Below are positions 1 to 8,139 of a DNA stretch of 64,000 bases, piece after piece (the first letter of the stretch is position 1; each line of letters begins with the position of its first letter). The position numbers and the translations under genes were made by a program. This stretch comes from Franconibacter pulveris DSM 19144 (lineage in GTDB: Bacteria; Pseudomonadota; Gammaproteobacteria; Enterobacterales; Enterobacteriaceae). Location: the NCBI GenBank assembly GCA_000621185.1, contig KK211221.1, positions 763,347 through 827,346 of the forward strand, in the 5' to 3' direction. The notes beneath the pieces are model-generated. The model was not told the origin of the DNA. It ran no database searches and saw nothing but the letters and a program-made list of their open reading frames with translations.

Positions 1-17
1 CCCTTATAGGTAATTAC

Positions 18-209
18 ATGTCAACGGTGCAGCGTGACAAACAGCCCAAAGGAAACGGCAAAGCGCCTCCATTTCAGATTCGGATTACCCCGGAGCTGAA
101 AGCGCAGTTTGAAGAGGCTGCCAAAGCGCAGGGCATGAGCCTTGGCAACTGGTTTAAAAATCTTGGGCGGGAAGAGCTGAAGAAATTAGGTATTGAGCCG
201 AAAGGGTAA
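18..209 (+). CDS. Small ribbon-helix-helix/Arc-like protein
   Basis: A 63-residue basic protein. After a charged, flexible N-terminus it has a short strand (FQIRITPELK, residues 19-28) followed by two predicted helices (LKAQFEEAAKAQGMS and LGNWFKNLGREELKKLG). Strand-helix-helix is the layout of Arc/CopG/HicB-type DNA-binding proteins, which bind DNA as dimers through the strand. The ATG follows a weak AGG at a workable distance. No toxin partner is visible downstream; the next gene on either strand is the hok locus about 280 bp away. It could be a lone transcriptional repressor or the antitoxin of a pair whose other member lies left of the window. The fold call is moderately secure; the role is unknown. 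Confidence 0.6.
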   Translation: MSTVQRDKQPKGNGKAPPFQIRITPELKAQFEEAAKAQGMSLGNWFKNLGREELKKLGIEPKG

Positions 210-384
210 TGCAGTCATTTAATAAATTCTGGTAGCCGTTAGTCTGTGGGCAACCTTTCTAAAAATTACCTGGCATAAGACAATTTATTAAAAAATGATT
301 TTACTGTTTTATGCTTTGCCTGAAACCTTCACATCATTCCCCGTATCCTGACGTTCCCCGACTCATCAAACCCTCTCGTCACAA

Positions 385-420
385 GAAAGCAAAAGGGCTG
401 CCAGCCTGAACTGACAGCCC
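385..420 (-). terminator. Rho-independent terminator of the hok transcript
   Basis: A 10-bp inverted repeat (GGGCTGTCAG / CTGGCAGCCC on the minus strand, one mismatch) with a 6-nt loop is followed on the minus strand by TTTTGCTTTC. It lies about 70 bp downstream of the hok stop codon. A second GC-rich hairpin (GCGGGGGCGACCCCGC, about 464-479) sits between them, so the hok mRNA 3' end is strongly structured, as in known hok mRNAs. Confidence 0.65.
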
Positions 421-486
421 GTTTAAAGGCGCTCGCGGTATGCTGACCCATCCTGTAAAAGCGGGGTCGCCCCCGCTTTCGGGTTG

Positions 487-645
487 CTACTTACCGGATT
501 CGTAAGCCATAAGCGCAACAACCTCCCTGAATCCGTCCTTATAGTGAACGCCGCAGAGCGGGTTTCGCAGCAGGAAAACGAGTAATAACAGCGTTACACA
601 GACCATTAATGCTCGTAAGATCCGGGGGTTATGCGGCAGCTTCAT
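487..645 (-). CDS. hok: Hok family type I toxin (membrane-depolarising small protein)
   Basis: A 52-residue protein, the same length as plasmid R1 Hok, starting MKLP and ending MAYESGK like R1 Hok. One hydrophobic transmembrane helix (residues 10-26, LRALMVCVTLLLLVFLL) is followed by a conserved periplasmic domain with RNPLCGVHYKDGFREV. Hok proteins insert in the inner membrane, collapse the potential and kill or arrest the cell. The start codon overlaps the stop of the mok leader frame (ATGA), so translation is expected to be coupled to mok. All elements look intact: strong mok RBS, coupling, complete toxin and an antisense RNA gene opposite the leader. Many chromosomal hok copies in enterics are broken by insertions or mutations; this one shows no obvious lesion. 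Confidence 0.88.
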   Translation of the reverse strand: MKLPHNPRILRALMVCVTLLLLVFLLRNPLCGVHYKDGFREVVALMAYESGK

Positions 646-701
646 AGCGTTGTCTCCTTGCCTTTCGGCGGGTAAGAGGCTACTCTGGATGTGTCGAGCA
701 T
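642..701 (-). CDS. mok: Mok leader reading frame (modulation of killing)
   Basis: A 19-codon frame starting MLDTSRVAS that ends by overlapping the hok start codon. In R1 and chromosomal homologues translation of mok is needed for hok translation, and the Sok antisense RNA blocks the mok ribosome-binding region rather than hok directly. The start MLDTSRV resembles MLNTCRV of E. coli MokC. The frame stays open further upstream to about 851, but the upstream part overlaps the structured leader (GGCGCTTGAGGCTT motif, minus strand near 808-795) known from hok mRNAs, so the short version is preferred. Confidence 0.75.
   Translation of the reverse strand: MLDTSRVASYPPKGKETTL
658..686 (+). promoter_or_regulatory. 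Putative sok promoter
   Basis: TTGCCT (658-663) and TACTCT (681-686) are separated by exactly 17 bp on the plus strand, in the same place relative to hok/mok as the sok promoter of plasmid R1. Transcription would begin about 7-9 bp downstream and run antisense to the mok initiation region. Confidence 0.6.
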
Positions 702-757
702 GCAGAGTAGGCCTCGTTGGTTAATAAAATGACCTTCGGGGCTTTCTTCTTTCTGCC
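694..757 (+). ncRNA. sok: Sok-type antisense RNA (approximate ends)
   Basis: The plus strand opposite the mok leader carries GCCTCGTTGGTTAATAAAAT followed by GGGGCTTTCTTCTTTCTGCC. This closely matches plasmid R1 Sok as I remember it (GCCTCGTGGTGGTTAATG and GGGGCTATCTTCTTTCTGCC). Sok is an unstable RNA of about 64 nt that pairs with hok mRNA and blocks mok translation. Ends are placed by analogy with R1 Sok and the promoter at 658-686. Confidence 0.72.
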
Positions 758-916
758 TCAACACTATCCGCACTTCTGCCGACGGCCTGAAGCAAAAAGC
801 CTCAAGCGCCACCGCTATCATACTCTCCCGGCTCGTTGATACCTTACACAAAACCGCCCTGTTCGCCCGCTGCTTTTTCTGAAAAATATCTATTACAGCA
901 ATAAGTTACAGGAAAT

Positions 917-943
917 AAAAAAGGAGGCCGCAGCCTCCTTTTT
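917..943 (-). terminator. Terminator of the FhuE-like receptor gene
   Basis: GGAGGC / GCCTCC hairpin with a 4-nt loop, flanked by A- and T-tracts, so it is potentially bidirectional. It lies 15 bp beyond the receptor stop codon. Confidence 0.8.
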
Positions 944-958
944 ATATGAACCGCTCAA

Positions 959-3148
959 TCAGAAGCTGTAGGTACCGCTGACGGAGAAGTTACGCGGCGC
1001 GCCGTATACGCCATATGTGCCCAGGTAGTTGTAATACTCTTTGTCGAACAGGTTATTGAGGTTCGCCTGCAGCGCAAAGTTTTTGGTGACCTGGTAGCGG
1101 CTGAAGAGATCGACCACCGCGTAGCTGCCCTGGGTAATGCGCTCATCGCCGTTCGGGCCGGCAACGTCACGCCAGGTTTTGTTCTGCCAGTTCACGCCGC
1201 CGCCCACGGCCAGCGCTGGCAGCATCGGCAGCTGATAACGGGTGAAGAGCTTCAGCGTAGTGCGCGGCTGGTCCGGGTTGACCGCCGTGCCGTTGTTCTC
1301 TTCCGCCACGTAGCGGGTAGCGCCAAAGGTGAGCTGCCAGTTGTCGGTGAGCGCGCCGTTCAGCTCGAACTCCACCCCGCGGCTGACCGCATCCACAGAC
1401 TCATACGCTTCCTGACCGCCGCTGTTCGGGATGTACTCGCCGGTGCCGACCGGCACCCCTTTCTGCTCGGTGCGGAAGAGCGCAAGCGTGGTGGTCAACG
1501 CCGTGTTGTTCCAGTCCGCCTTCAGTCCCGCTTCGTAGCTGCGGCCTTTGGTCGGGTCAAGGAATTCGCTGTTAATGTCGCGCTGTTCCGTCGGCTGGAA
1601 GATTGAGGTGTAGCTGGCGTAAGCCGACCAGGTGTCGTTGATATCGTAAACCAGGCCCGCGTACGGGGTCACATCATCGAACTGGCTGTTGCGGATCTCA
1701 TCCGGCTTGCGCTCGAGGTTGTACTGCGCGCTCCAGTCGGTATAACGCGCGCCGACGATCAGGTGCAGCGGGTCTGCCAGCGAAAACCGCGCAGAAGCGT
1801 AAAGTGATTTCTGACGGATGGTGTCGCGGCTGTAGAGCGCCCAGTCGGTCCACTGCGGGTCCGCCAGCTGGCTGCCGTCATTGTAGGCGTTGCCAATCGG
1901 AATGATGCCCGCGCTCGGGTAAGAGTTATCGTAGTTGTTGCGCTGACGGCTGTAGCTGCCGCCGACCATGATTTCATGCTGACGCTCAAACAGCTCAAAG
2001 CCGCCGCGTACGAAGGCATCCACCGCATCCTGCTTGCGGTTGCCGCGGTTCCAGCCGCCCCACGCGCCCTGATACGCCGCCGGGTCCATATAGCCGGTGG
2101 AGCGTTCCGGGTAGCCATCCCAGTACATCAGCTTGCTGTCGAAGTTGGTTTCGGTGTGCATCGCGTTAACGCGCGCTTCCCAGCCGTCGCCGAAGCGCTG
2201 CACCAGGTTGGCAAAGACTTTGCGGGAATCGTTATCGGAATAGGCCCAGTCCGCCGCGGGGTTGAACTCGCGGTCGTAATGGGTGCGGCTGCCGTCGCTG
2301 TACCAGGTCGGCCAGCCGCCCCAGGTCGGGCTGTCTTCGCTGCTTTCCTGGTAGTCGTAACCGAGCGAGAGCGTGGTGGTGTCGGTCAGGTCCGCATCTA
2401 CGATGCCGTAGAGGAATTTTTTGCGGTAGTGGTTGCGGTCAAGCCAGGTGTCGTTGTCCTGATAACCGGCAATAACACGCCCGCGCACGTTGCCCGATTC
2501 GGTGAGCGGCGACTGCAGGTCCAGCACATAGCGCTGCTTATCCCAACTGCCGTACGTGGCGGAGGCCGAGCCCTGGAACTCGCGGCTGTCGGCGTGCTTG
2601 CGCACGAGGTTGATGTAGGCGGACGGGTTGCCGGTGCCGCTCATCAGCCCCGCCGCGCCGCGCACCACTTCCACGCGGTCATAAATGGCGGAATCAAGCG
2701 CGGTATCGCCGAAGTTCCAGCGGTCGCTGACCGTGGTCGGCAAGTCTTCGTAAGCGTAGTTGTTGATGAAGAAACCGCGCGCGTAGAAAGTGGTGCGGTT
2801 GCTGTCGATGGTATTGGTGGTAATGCCCGTGGTGTTGCTCAGCACCTCGCCCACCGAGTCGAGATCCTGGTCCTTGATGCGCTGCTGGCTGATAACGCTG
2901 ACGGACTGCGGAATATCGCGCGGCACCAGCAACAGCTTAGTGCCGGTGGTGGTGGTTTTCACGCTGTAATCGGTTGAGCCGTCGGCAGCGGCCGGGGCGC
3001 TGCTTTCCACCACGACGGTGTCTTCGGTTTTGATTTCAGCGGCCTTCGCGGCTGCAGGCAGCAGCGCTAAAGCGATGCTGGCCGCCAGTAGCGAGGGCGC
3101 AACGGCAGGCTGAACCTGTACCTTCCTGGAGCGAATAGTGAAAGACAT
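959..3148 (-). CDS. fhuE: TonB-dependent siderophore receptor, FhuE (ferric coprogen) family
   Basis: A 729-residue outer-membrane receptor. The chosen ATG (the second of two tandem ATGs) has AAAGG six bases upstream; a longer frame upstream lacks an RBS. The N-terminus has an extended signal peptide (SLLAASIALALLPAAAKA) followed by a TonB box (EDTVVVESS). The plug domain has RDIPQSVSVISQQRIKDQ and VEVVRGAAGLMSGTGNPSA, and the barrel ends in NFSVSGTYSF with a terminal Phe. Overall resemblance to E. coli FhuE, the coprogen/ferrioxamine/rhodotorulic acid receptor, runs the full length, but extracellular loops differ, so the ligand may differ. A Fur-like repeat lies about 100 bp upstream. It is alone in its transcription unit with its own terminator. 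Confidence 0.85.
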   Translation of the reverse strand: MSFTIRSRKVQVQPAVAPSLLAASIALALLPAAAKAAEIKTEDTVVVESSAPAAADGSTDYSVKTTTTGTKLLLVPRDIPQSVSVISQQRIKDQDLDSVGEVLSNTTGITTNTIDSNRTTFYARGFFINNYAYEDLPTTVSDRWNFGDTALDSAIYDRVEVVRGAAGLMSGTGNPSAYINLVRKHADSREFQGSASATYGSWDKQRYVLDLQSPLTESGNVRGRVIAGYQDNDTWLDRNHYRKKFLYGIVDADLTDTTTLSLGYDYQESSEDSPTWGGWPTWYSDGSRTHYDREFNPAADWAYSDNDSRKVFANLVQRFGDGWEARVNAMHTETNFDSKLMYWDGYPERSTGYMDPAAYQGAWGGWNRGNRKQDAVDAFVRGGFELFERQHEIMVGGSYSRQRNNYDNSYPSAGIIPIGNAYNDGSQLADPQWTDWALYSRDTIRQKSLYASARFSLADPLHLIVGARYTDWSAQYNLERKPDEIRNSQFDDVTPYAGLVYDINDTWSAYASYTSIFQPTEQRDINSEFLDPTKGRSYEAGLKADWNNTALTTTLALFRTEQKGVPVGTGEYIPNSGGQEAYESVDAVSRGVEFELNGALTDNWQLTFGATRYVAEENNGTAVNPDQPRTTLKLFTRYQLPMLPALAVGGGVNWQNKTWRDVAGPNGDERITQGSYAVVDLFSRYQVTKNFALQANLNNLFDKEYYNYLGTYGVYGAPRNFSVSGTYSF

Positions 3149-3249
3149 CATTAACCTTTTTAGTATTTGAAATGATGACGCGCCGCCAGCGCAACGGCGA
3201 TAAGCGCGTATGTAGTCGTTTTTATGCAAAAATTGCGCATGAAAATAAG

Positions 3250-3268
3250 AATGAGAAATATACTCATT
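3250..3268 (-). promoter_or_regulatory. Possible Fur box upstream of the FhuE-like receptor
   Basis: AATGAG and CTCATT flank a 7-bp AT core, giving a dyad about 100 bp before the receptor start. Against the 7-1-7 Fur consensus (TGATAAT N ATTATCA) the minus strand scores 10 of 14. That is moderate, but the position and the gene type fit iron repression. Confidence 0.4.
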
Positions 3269-3365
3269 TGGTTTAATGATGTAAATGCGTGAGACAGAAT
3301 GTGTACAGCGAAGCGCAAAGGTTCACAAAAAATCGGTAAGCAAGGAGTATCGAGAAAGGAGCGTT

Positions 3366-3402
3366 GCCGGGCGGCCTGATGCCGCGTTTTATAATGCCCG
3401 GC
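3366..3402. repeat. REP-like inverted repeat or terminator
   Basis: GCCGGGC and GCCCGGC are separated by 23 bp, followed by GGCGGAGTCCCGCC. It lies just past the stop of the DUF2000 gene and is GC-rich like extragenic palindromes of enterics. No T-tract follows the stem, so a REP/BIME element is as likely as a terminator. Confidence 0.3.
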
Positions 3403-3425
3403 GGAGTCCCGCCAGGCCCACGCGT

Positions 3426-3833
3426 TTAATGGTGCAGCGATAAGCCCTTGATGGCTTTATCCACCGCTTTTTTCGGCCCGCGCAGGGCCAGCCCCACCAG
3501 ATTTAAGTTGTCGGCGTCTTCCGCCATAAAGACCTCCCGGTTGGCGGCGTCATGGCCCGTTGAAAACATGGCGAAAACATAAGGCACCAGCGTCAGCTCC
3601 CGCTCAACCCCTACCCGGTGCGCCTTTTGCAGGCCCGCAAGGTCGCCTTCAAACACCAGCACGGGTTGGCCAAGCATATTGCCGTACTGGCGGCCTTTGG
3701 CATCAACATAAGGCTCTCCCATCGCGTCGGGCGCGGCGGAAGCCACGCCGGTCGCCAGAAAGGCCACGACGTTCAGACGCTGCCAGACGGCCAGATCGTC
3801 ACGGACAATAATCGCTACTTTGGTATCAAACAT
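3426..3833 (-). CDS. DUF2000 family protein
   Basis: A 135-residue soluble protein recognised as DUF2000-like by KVAIIVRDDLAVWQRLN at the N-terminus and the central GQPVLVFEGD. It was started at the ATG that follows CGGAGAAC, because the upstream in-frame ATGs lack a ribosome-binding site. The function of the family is not established. It lies about 110 bp downstream of an AraC-family regulator in the same direction. This arrangement suggests co-regulation but not necessarily co-transcription. Confidence 0.7.
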   Translation of the reverse strand: MFDTKVAIIVRDDLAVWQRLNVVAFLATGVASAAPDAMGEPYVDAKGRQYGNMLGQPVLVFEGDLAGLQKAHRVGVERELTLVPYVFAMFSTGHDAANREVFMAEDADNLNLVGLALRGPKKAVDKAIKGLSLHH

Positions 3834-3946
3834 CAGGTTCTCCGGATTCATGGACGGCAAAAGCCCATCATCGGAATTCTGACAGGGTGAAATCTAGAAC
3901 GTTTGTGCAGGAAGGAAACCGCAACGCGTGCGCAGGGCGTGACGGT

Positions 3947-4798
3947 TCACTGCGCGTTCGCGCACTGGCGCTGATAGGCCGCAGGCGTTAGCCGGTAAGC
4001 GCGCTGGAACCAGCGACCCAGGTGGCTCTGGTCGGCAAAGCCCACCTGCGTCGCCACCAGCGCAGGCTTAAAACCCTGCGCCAGCAGCGTGCGCGCCGTG
4101 CGCAGCCTTAAGCGCACAAGGTAAGTGTGAGGCGATAAGCCGAACGCTTTTTTAAACTCGCGGGTCAGCCGAAAGCGGTCGACGCCGGCGTAGCGGGAAA
4201 GCTCGTCAAGGCCGATATCCAGCGCCATGCCGTCATGCAGATAGTCGCGCACCCGCAGCATCTGGCTGGCGGCGTCGCTGTAAACCGACTGCGGCCGGGT
4301 ACAGATGTGCTTTGAGAGCAGCGCCAGCAGGTGATCGAGCGTCTGGTCGCGGGCGAGCCGCCCTTCGCCATGGTGGATAGCCGCAAAGGCCTGCACGATG
4401 GCGTTATTGAGAAAGCTGTCGTCGGTAAGGGTATATTTGAACGCCGCCTGTAGCGCAGATACGTCGCCCAGCCCGCGCCGGGCCAGTTTTTCCGCCACCC
4501 ACGCCTGCGGCAGGTAGAGCATCAGGTAGGTAAAACCTTCCGCGTGCGGGGCGTGGCCGTCATGCACCGCGCCAGGCTCGATGAGAATCGCCCTGCCGGG
4601 CGTACTGGTGTGCAGCGAGCGGTTGCAGTTAAAGCGTTGAAGCCCCTGCTGCGTAACGCCGACCAGGATTTCATCGTGGTCGTGCGGGTCGTACGCGTGG
4701 CCGCAAAAATGGGCATGCACGCTCTCTATTCCGGTTTCCCCGTCGCGCTGCAGGTGGATCCAGTCCCGGCTTGCGCCCTGTTGCCCGCCCGTTTTCAT
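3947..4798 (-). CDS. AraC family transcriptional regulator
   Basis: 283 residues. The N-terminal half is an AraC-type cupin sensor (HAHFCGHAYDPHDHDEILVG, with His and acid residues of the barrel; GRAILIEPGAVHDGH). The C-terminal 100 residues carry two helix-turn-helix motifs: LDELSRYAGVDRFRLTREFK and PALVATQVGFADQSHLGRWF, then the signature RLTPAAYQR. It probably controls the DUF2000 gene downstream. The ligand is unknown. Confidence 0.9.
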   Translation of the reverse strand: MKTGGQQGASRDWIHLQRDGETGIESVHAHFCGHAYDPHDHDEILVGVTQQGLQRFNCNRSLHTSTPGRAILIEPGAVHDGHAPHAEGFTYLMLYLPQAWVAEKLARRGLGDVSALQAAFKYTLTDDSFLNNAIVQAFAAIHHGEGRLARDQTLDHLLALLSKHICTRPQSVYSDAASQMLRVRDYLHDGMALDIGLDELSRYAGVDRFRLTREFKKAFGLSPHTYLVRLRLRTARTLLAQGFKPALVATQVGFADQSHLGRWFQRAYRLTPAAYQRQCANAQ

Positions 4799-4875
4799 AC
4801 GCTATGCCCCGCCTTTTAAAAAACGCTGAACAGGAAGTATCCGCATTTGTGGGGCTTCATGCAAAACGAGAGGGG

Positions 4876-4900
4876 AAAAAGCGCGGAAGGGGTTCCGCGC
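4876..4900 (-). terminator. agp terminator
   Basis: GCGCGGAA / TTCCGCGC stem with a 4-nt loop, followed by five Ts on the minus strand, 10 bp after the agp stop codon. Confidence 0.85.
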
Positions 4901-4909
4901 TCTGAGGGA

Positions 4910-6145
4910 TTATCGCTGCGCCTGCTTCATGACTTCTTCGAATTTCTCCCACGGGCAGAAACCGTTAGCGTCGGTCGGGCAGCCGTTCAGCTCAAGCGTC
5001 ACGCGCTGAGGCGGGCTTGCCAGCGAAAGCGGCGTGGCCTTGCGAAGCTGTTCGGTGCTCTGGTAGACATACTCCACCTTCATCAGGTTCTTGTTGTTTT
5101 TTTCGTCGTGCCAGCGCTGGAAAACAATCTTCCCGCCAATCGGCGTGCGCTCGTACTGGTCGTGAAGTTGATAAGGCTTGAAATCAAGCGCCGTCAGCAG
5201 CGAGGCGATATTGGAGTCATGCCCCACCAACACCGTCACCGGCGCGCGTGTTTTGTTCTCCACCAGCGCGCCGTCGATATATTTCACCAGCGGCGCCGCC
5301 ACGTTGCGCGCCACCTCCGGCGAGGTAAAAAGCGTATCCTGGTAGCCGTTTTTCAGGGCGGAAAGCTGCCGCCACTGTTCTGGCGTTTTGATCTCACCCC
5401 ACGCCACCTGGTCTTGCGGGAAGCCTTCGTAATACTGAAGCGTAAAGGCGTCCGCCAGCGAGTTGCCCACCTTCAGCGGCCCGGAAACGCCCGGCTCTTC
5501 GCCCGCGTTGGCTTTAAAACTGTCTTTGCCGTTAGCCAGGTCGCACTGCTGCTTCTCCTTGCAGGAGGCGGAGTCTTTGTAGTCGGTCACCTGCTCAAGC
5601 AGCTTATAGCTTTCGTCCAGCGCATAGTTTGCACGCTGCTTTTCCATCGCCTGCACGGCCTGCTGGTTGAAGGCGCTCTCTTTGTTGGTGATAACCGGGT
5701 TGAAGGTCGGGTCCATCTTGCCCATCGCCGCCTGATGATGAACGGTGATGTCGCAGCCGGGGAAGGCGCCGTTAGTAAAGAACTGCGCGGTGGCTACGGT
5801 ACGCTGAAGGCTGTTGGCGTACACGTAAACGCTCGCCGGCTGCGGGCATTCGTTCTCTTTAATAAGCCCCTGCTGCGCCAGCCATTCGCGCATATAGTGG
5901 CCCATATAGACTTCGAGCACGCCGCCTTTGGTGGTCAGCTCGCCGCCAGGCACGTCCCACTGCGGCCACTGCCGGGTGGTGGATTGCTCCAGCACGCTGC
6001 CGTTATTGGCAAGCGGCGCGCGCAGGTTGTGGCGGCTCATCATCAGTACCTGTTGAAGCTGGTATCCCTCCGGCGCGTCCTGCGCCTGCGCCAGTGCGTT
6101 GACGGATAAAGCGCTGATAAGCAAAGCGAGTGTTAAACGGGTCAT
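4910..6145 (-). CDS. agp: Periplasmic glucose-1-phosphatase
   Basis: 411 residues, close to the E. coli Agp length. The signal peptide ([21 protein letters not shown]) directs export. The histidine acid phosphatase signature RHNLRAP (residues 38-44) provides the nucleophilic His, and HDSN (around residue 299) gives the proton-donor region. The enzyme releases phosphate from glucose-1-phosphate and other sugar phosphates in the periplasm, so the glucose can be taken up. The start codon is preceded by AAGGAGCCTGC. It is monocistronic with a clear terminator. Confidence 0.95.
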   Translation of the reverse strand: MTRLTLALLISALSVNALAQAQDAPEGYQLQQVLMMSRHNLRAPLANNGSVLEQSTTRQWPQWDVPGGELTTKGGVLEVYMGHYMREWLAQQGLIKENECPQPASVYVYANSLQRTVATAQFFTNGAFPGCDITVHHQAAMGKMDPTFNPVITNKESAFNQQAVQAMEKQRANYALDESYKLLEQVTDYKDSASCKEKQQCDLANGKDSFKANAGEEPGVSGPLKVGNSLADAFTLQYYEGFPQDQVAWGEIKTPEQWRQLSALKNGYQDTLFTSPEVARNVAAPLVKYIDGALVENKTRAPVTVLVGHDSNIASLLTALDFKPYQLHDQYERTPIGGKIVFQRWHDEKNNKNLMKVEYVYQSTEQLRKATPLSLASPPQRVTLELNGCPTDANGFCPWEKFEEVMKQAQR

Positions 6146-6260
6146 GCAGGCTCCTTTTTTATAAGTAAAGTCACCCGAGAGTATGACGTTTTTGTGACAC
6201 TCCGCCGTTACCGCGCTCCCATTTAGCCAGACGAAGATCCTATTGATGCGAAATAAGGGC

Positions 6261-6707
6261 TTAGCGTTGATAAATATCCGGTCGCGCTATCTGCCAGACA
6301 AAGTCCGGCGTGTTTACCGCCTTATACCCGACCTTTTCATAAAGCCAGGCGGCGGTGGAGGTCACGAGCATGATGCGTCGCAGTTTCGCCATTAGCGGAT
6401 GGGACTGGCAGCATTCAATCAGCCACAACCCCAAGCCGCCGCCCTGATGCTCCTCCAGCACATACACGTCGCACAGATAGCCGAAGGTGGCGAAGTCGGT
6501 CACAAGCCTGGCGAAACCTATCTGCGTCTCGTCAGCAAACAGGCCAAAGCAGAGGCTGTTCGCCACCGACAACCGCACGGTCTCTTTATCAATGCCCTCC
6601 GCCCAGGAGGAGCGGGTGAGATAAGCGTGGATAGCGTCAATATCGAGCCGCGTTTTATCGGTCGTGATGCAAAAACGCTCGCGGCGCCAGTTAAGCGGTG
6701 CGGTCAT
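6261..6707 (-). CDS. GNAT family N-acetyltransferase
   Basis: A 148-residue single-domain [25 protein letters not shown] matches motif A strands; [16 protein letters not shown] is the acetyl-CoA pyrophosphate loop (Q/RxxGxG/A variant, QGGGLG). [12 protein letters not shown] is the C-terminal motif B. Substrate unknown. It starts 17 bp after the XRE-cupin regulator gene with a good GAGG site, so the two genes are probably one operon. Confidence 0.88.
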   Translation of the reverse strand: MTAPLNWRRERFCITTDKTRLDIDAIHAYLTRSSWAEGIDKETVRLSVANSLCFGLFADETQIGFARLVTDFATFGYLCDVYVLEEHQGGGLGLWLIECCQSHPLMAKLRRIMLVTSTAAWLYEKVGYKAVNTPDFVWQIARPDIYQR

Positions 6708-6724
6708 GTTTATCCTCAGGTTGC

Positions 6725-7327
6725 TTATCGTTGCAGTTCCGCCACCGTCATGGTGAAGCTCAGCGGCTCGTTATTTTCATTGGCATATTCATGGGGAACG
6801 TCGGTACGCGCCACCGCTGCGCTCCCCTGCGTAAGCGCTGTGCGAACGCCGTCGACAATCAGCGTCAGCGTGCCCTGCTCCACGTGAAAAAGCTCAAACG
6901 TGCCCTGCGGGTGGCCTGGCGAAGCGAACCGCTCGCCGGGCGGCAGGCTCCAGCGCCAGAGCTCAACCATATCCGGCCCGCTGCTCCCTGCCAGCAGCCG
7001 CGCCGCGCCGCCCTTCTCGCCCGTCCACAGCACGGGAATATCCGCCTCGTCGATCACGTGTACGTTCGGTTTGCTGGCGACATCCACCATCTCCGCCACC
7101 GAAACGCCCATCGCCGCCGCCACTTTACAAAGAATGGCGATACTGGGATTGGCCATTCCCTTTTCCAGCTCCACCAGCATCCCTTTGCTGACGCCCGCAC
7201 GGTGTGAGAGCGCATCCAGGGTAAGTTTCTGCTGTTTGCGCCAGGCTTTAATGCGCAGGGCCACCGCCTCGCTGACCGACTGCACGTCGGCGCCGGTTTC
7301 AGTCAATATATTGACTTTATTGGTCAC
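6725..7327 (-). CDS. XRE family regulator with C-terminal cupin
   Basis: 200 residues. The helix-turn-helix (LTLDALSHRAGVSKGMLVEL, residues 36-55) is followed by a cupin sensor domain (VELWRWSLPPGERFASPGHP, later FELFHVEQGTLTLIVDGVR and VPHEYAN). This is the layout of SutR/PuuR-type regulators, which sense a small molecule in the cupin pocket. The start is GTG. Two tandem GGTCACT heptamers (7322-7335) overlap the start codon region and lie between this gene and the divergent B3/B4 gene. They may be an autoregulatory operator. The likely targets are the downstream acetyltransferase and the divergent gene. Confidence 0.88.
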   Translation of the reverse strand: MTNKVNILTETGADVQSVSEAVALRIKAWRKQQKLTLDALSHRAGVSKGMLVELEKGMANPSIAILCKVAAAMGVSVAEMVDVASKPNVHVIDEADIPVLWTGEKGGAARLLAGSSGPDMVELWRWSLPPGERFASPGHPQGTFELFHVEQGTLTLIVDGVRTALTQGSAAVARTDVPHEYANENNEPLSFTMTVAELQR

Positions 7328-7370
7328 TGGTCACTACCATGAAATAAATTAGTCATTACAGGATTATCAA

Positions 7371-8057
7371 ATGGTCGCCATTACGCCGTCAATCGATCCC
7401 CGTGTTACCGCTCTGGCGCCCGGCTTTCGCGCGTTGAGTATTGCTGTGCAGGCTGCGCCTGTGGTTAACCCGCAGGCAGGCGAAGCCGCGCTTGCCCTGG
7501 CCTGCCGGCAGGTGCTGGCCAACGACGCCGCGTGGGCGCAGGCGCACCTGGATGCCTGGGCCCAGGTGTTCCGCCAGTTTGGCGCAAAACCGAACCGCAC
7601 GCCCTGCTCCGCCGAAGCGCTGCGCAAACGCGTGTTAAAAGAGGGCTCGCTGCCCGCTATCGATCCGGTTGTCGATTTATACAACGCCGTCAGCCTTCGC
7701 TACGCCATTCCGGTGGGCGGAGAAAATGCCGCCGCCTACGTCGGACAGCCGCGCCTGACCCTCGCCGATGGCCGCGAGCGCTTCGATACCCTGAAAGCCG
7801 GCGAGCCCGTTGTTGAATCGCCGGAGCCGGGCGAGGTTATCTGGCGCGATGACGAAGGGGTGACCTGTCGCCGCTGGAACTGGCGCCAGGGCGTACGCAC
7901 CCGCCTCGGCGTGGAAGCGCAACAGATGTGGTTTATTCTGGAAAGCCTGCCCGCGATGCCACTGGAAGCGCTTCATGAAGCTGGCAGCGCGCTCACCGAA
8001 GGGCTGCGGCAGATGATGCCGGGCGCGCAAATCACTACCACGCTGATTGAAGGCTAA
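7371..8057 (+). CDS. B3/B4 domain protein
   Basis: 228 residues matching the stand-alone B3/B4 domain family (the domain found in the phenylalanyl-tRNA synthetase beta subunit). Recognisable pieces are FRQFGAKPNRTPCSAEAL, LPAIDPVVDLYNAVSLRY and VIWRDDEGVTCRRWNWRQ. Stand-alone members are thought to act on or near aminoacyl-tRNA, but this is not settled. The gene is divergent from the XRE-cupin regulator with only 43 bp between start codons, suggesting control by that regulator. AGGA lies 8 bp before the ATG. Confidence 0.82.
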   Translation: MVAITPSIDPRVTALAPGFRALSIAVQAAPVVNPQAGEAALALACRQVLANDAAWAQAHLDAWAQVFRQFGAKPNRTPCSAEALRKRVLKEGSLPAIDPVVDLYNAVSLRYAIPVGGENAAAYVGQPRLTLADGRERFDTLKAGEPVVESPEPGEVIWRDDEGVTCRRWNWRQGVRTRLGVEAQQMWFILESLPAMPLEALHEAGSALTEGLRQMMPGAQITTTLIEG

Positions 8058-8139
8058 GCAACGCCGCGCGGTGGCGCTGAGCCCTTTTCGGCGGCTATAC
8101 TCGCCCTGCCCCTGAATACGCTCATTAAAAGGACTGATA

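Noticed and set aside
1976-2977. A 333-codon plus-strand frame inside the FhuE-like gene
   Set aside because: Complementary-strand shadow: the receptor on the other strand has clear motifs along the whole interval.
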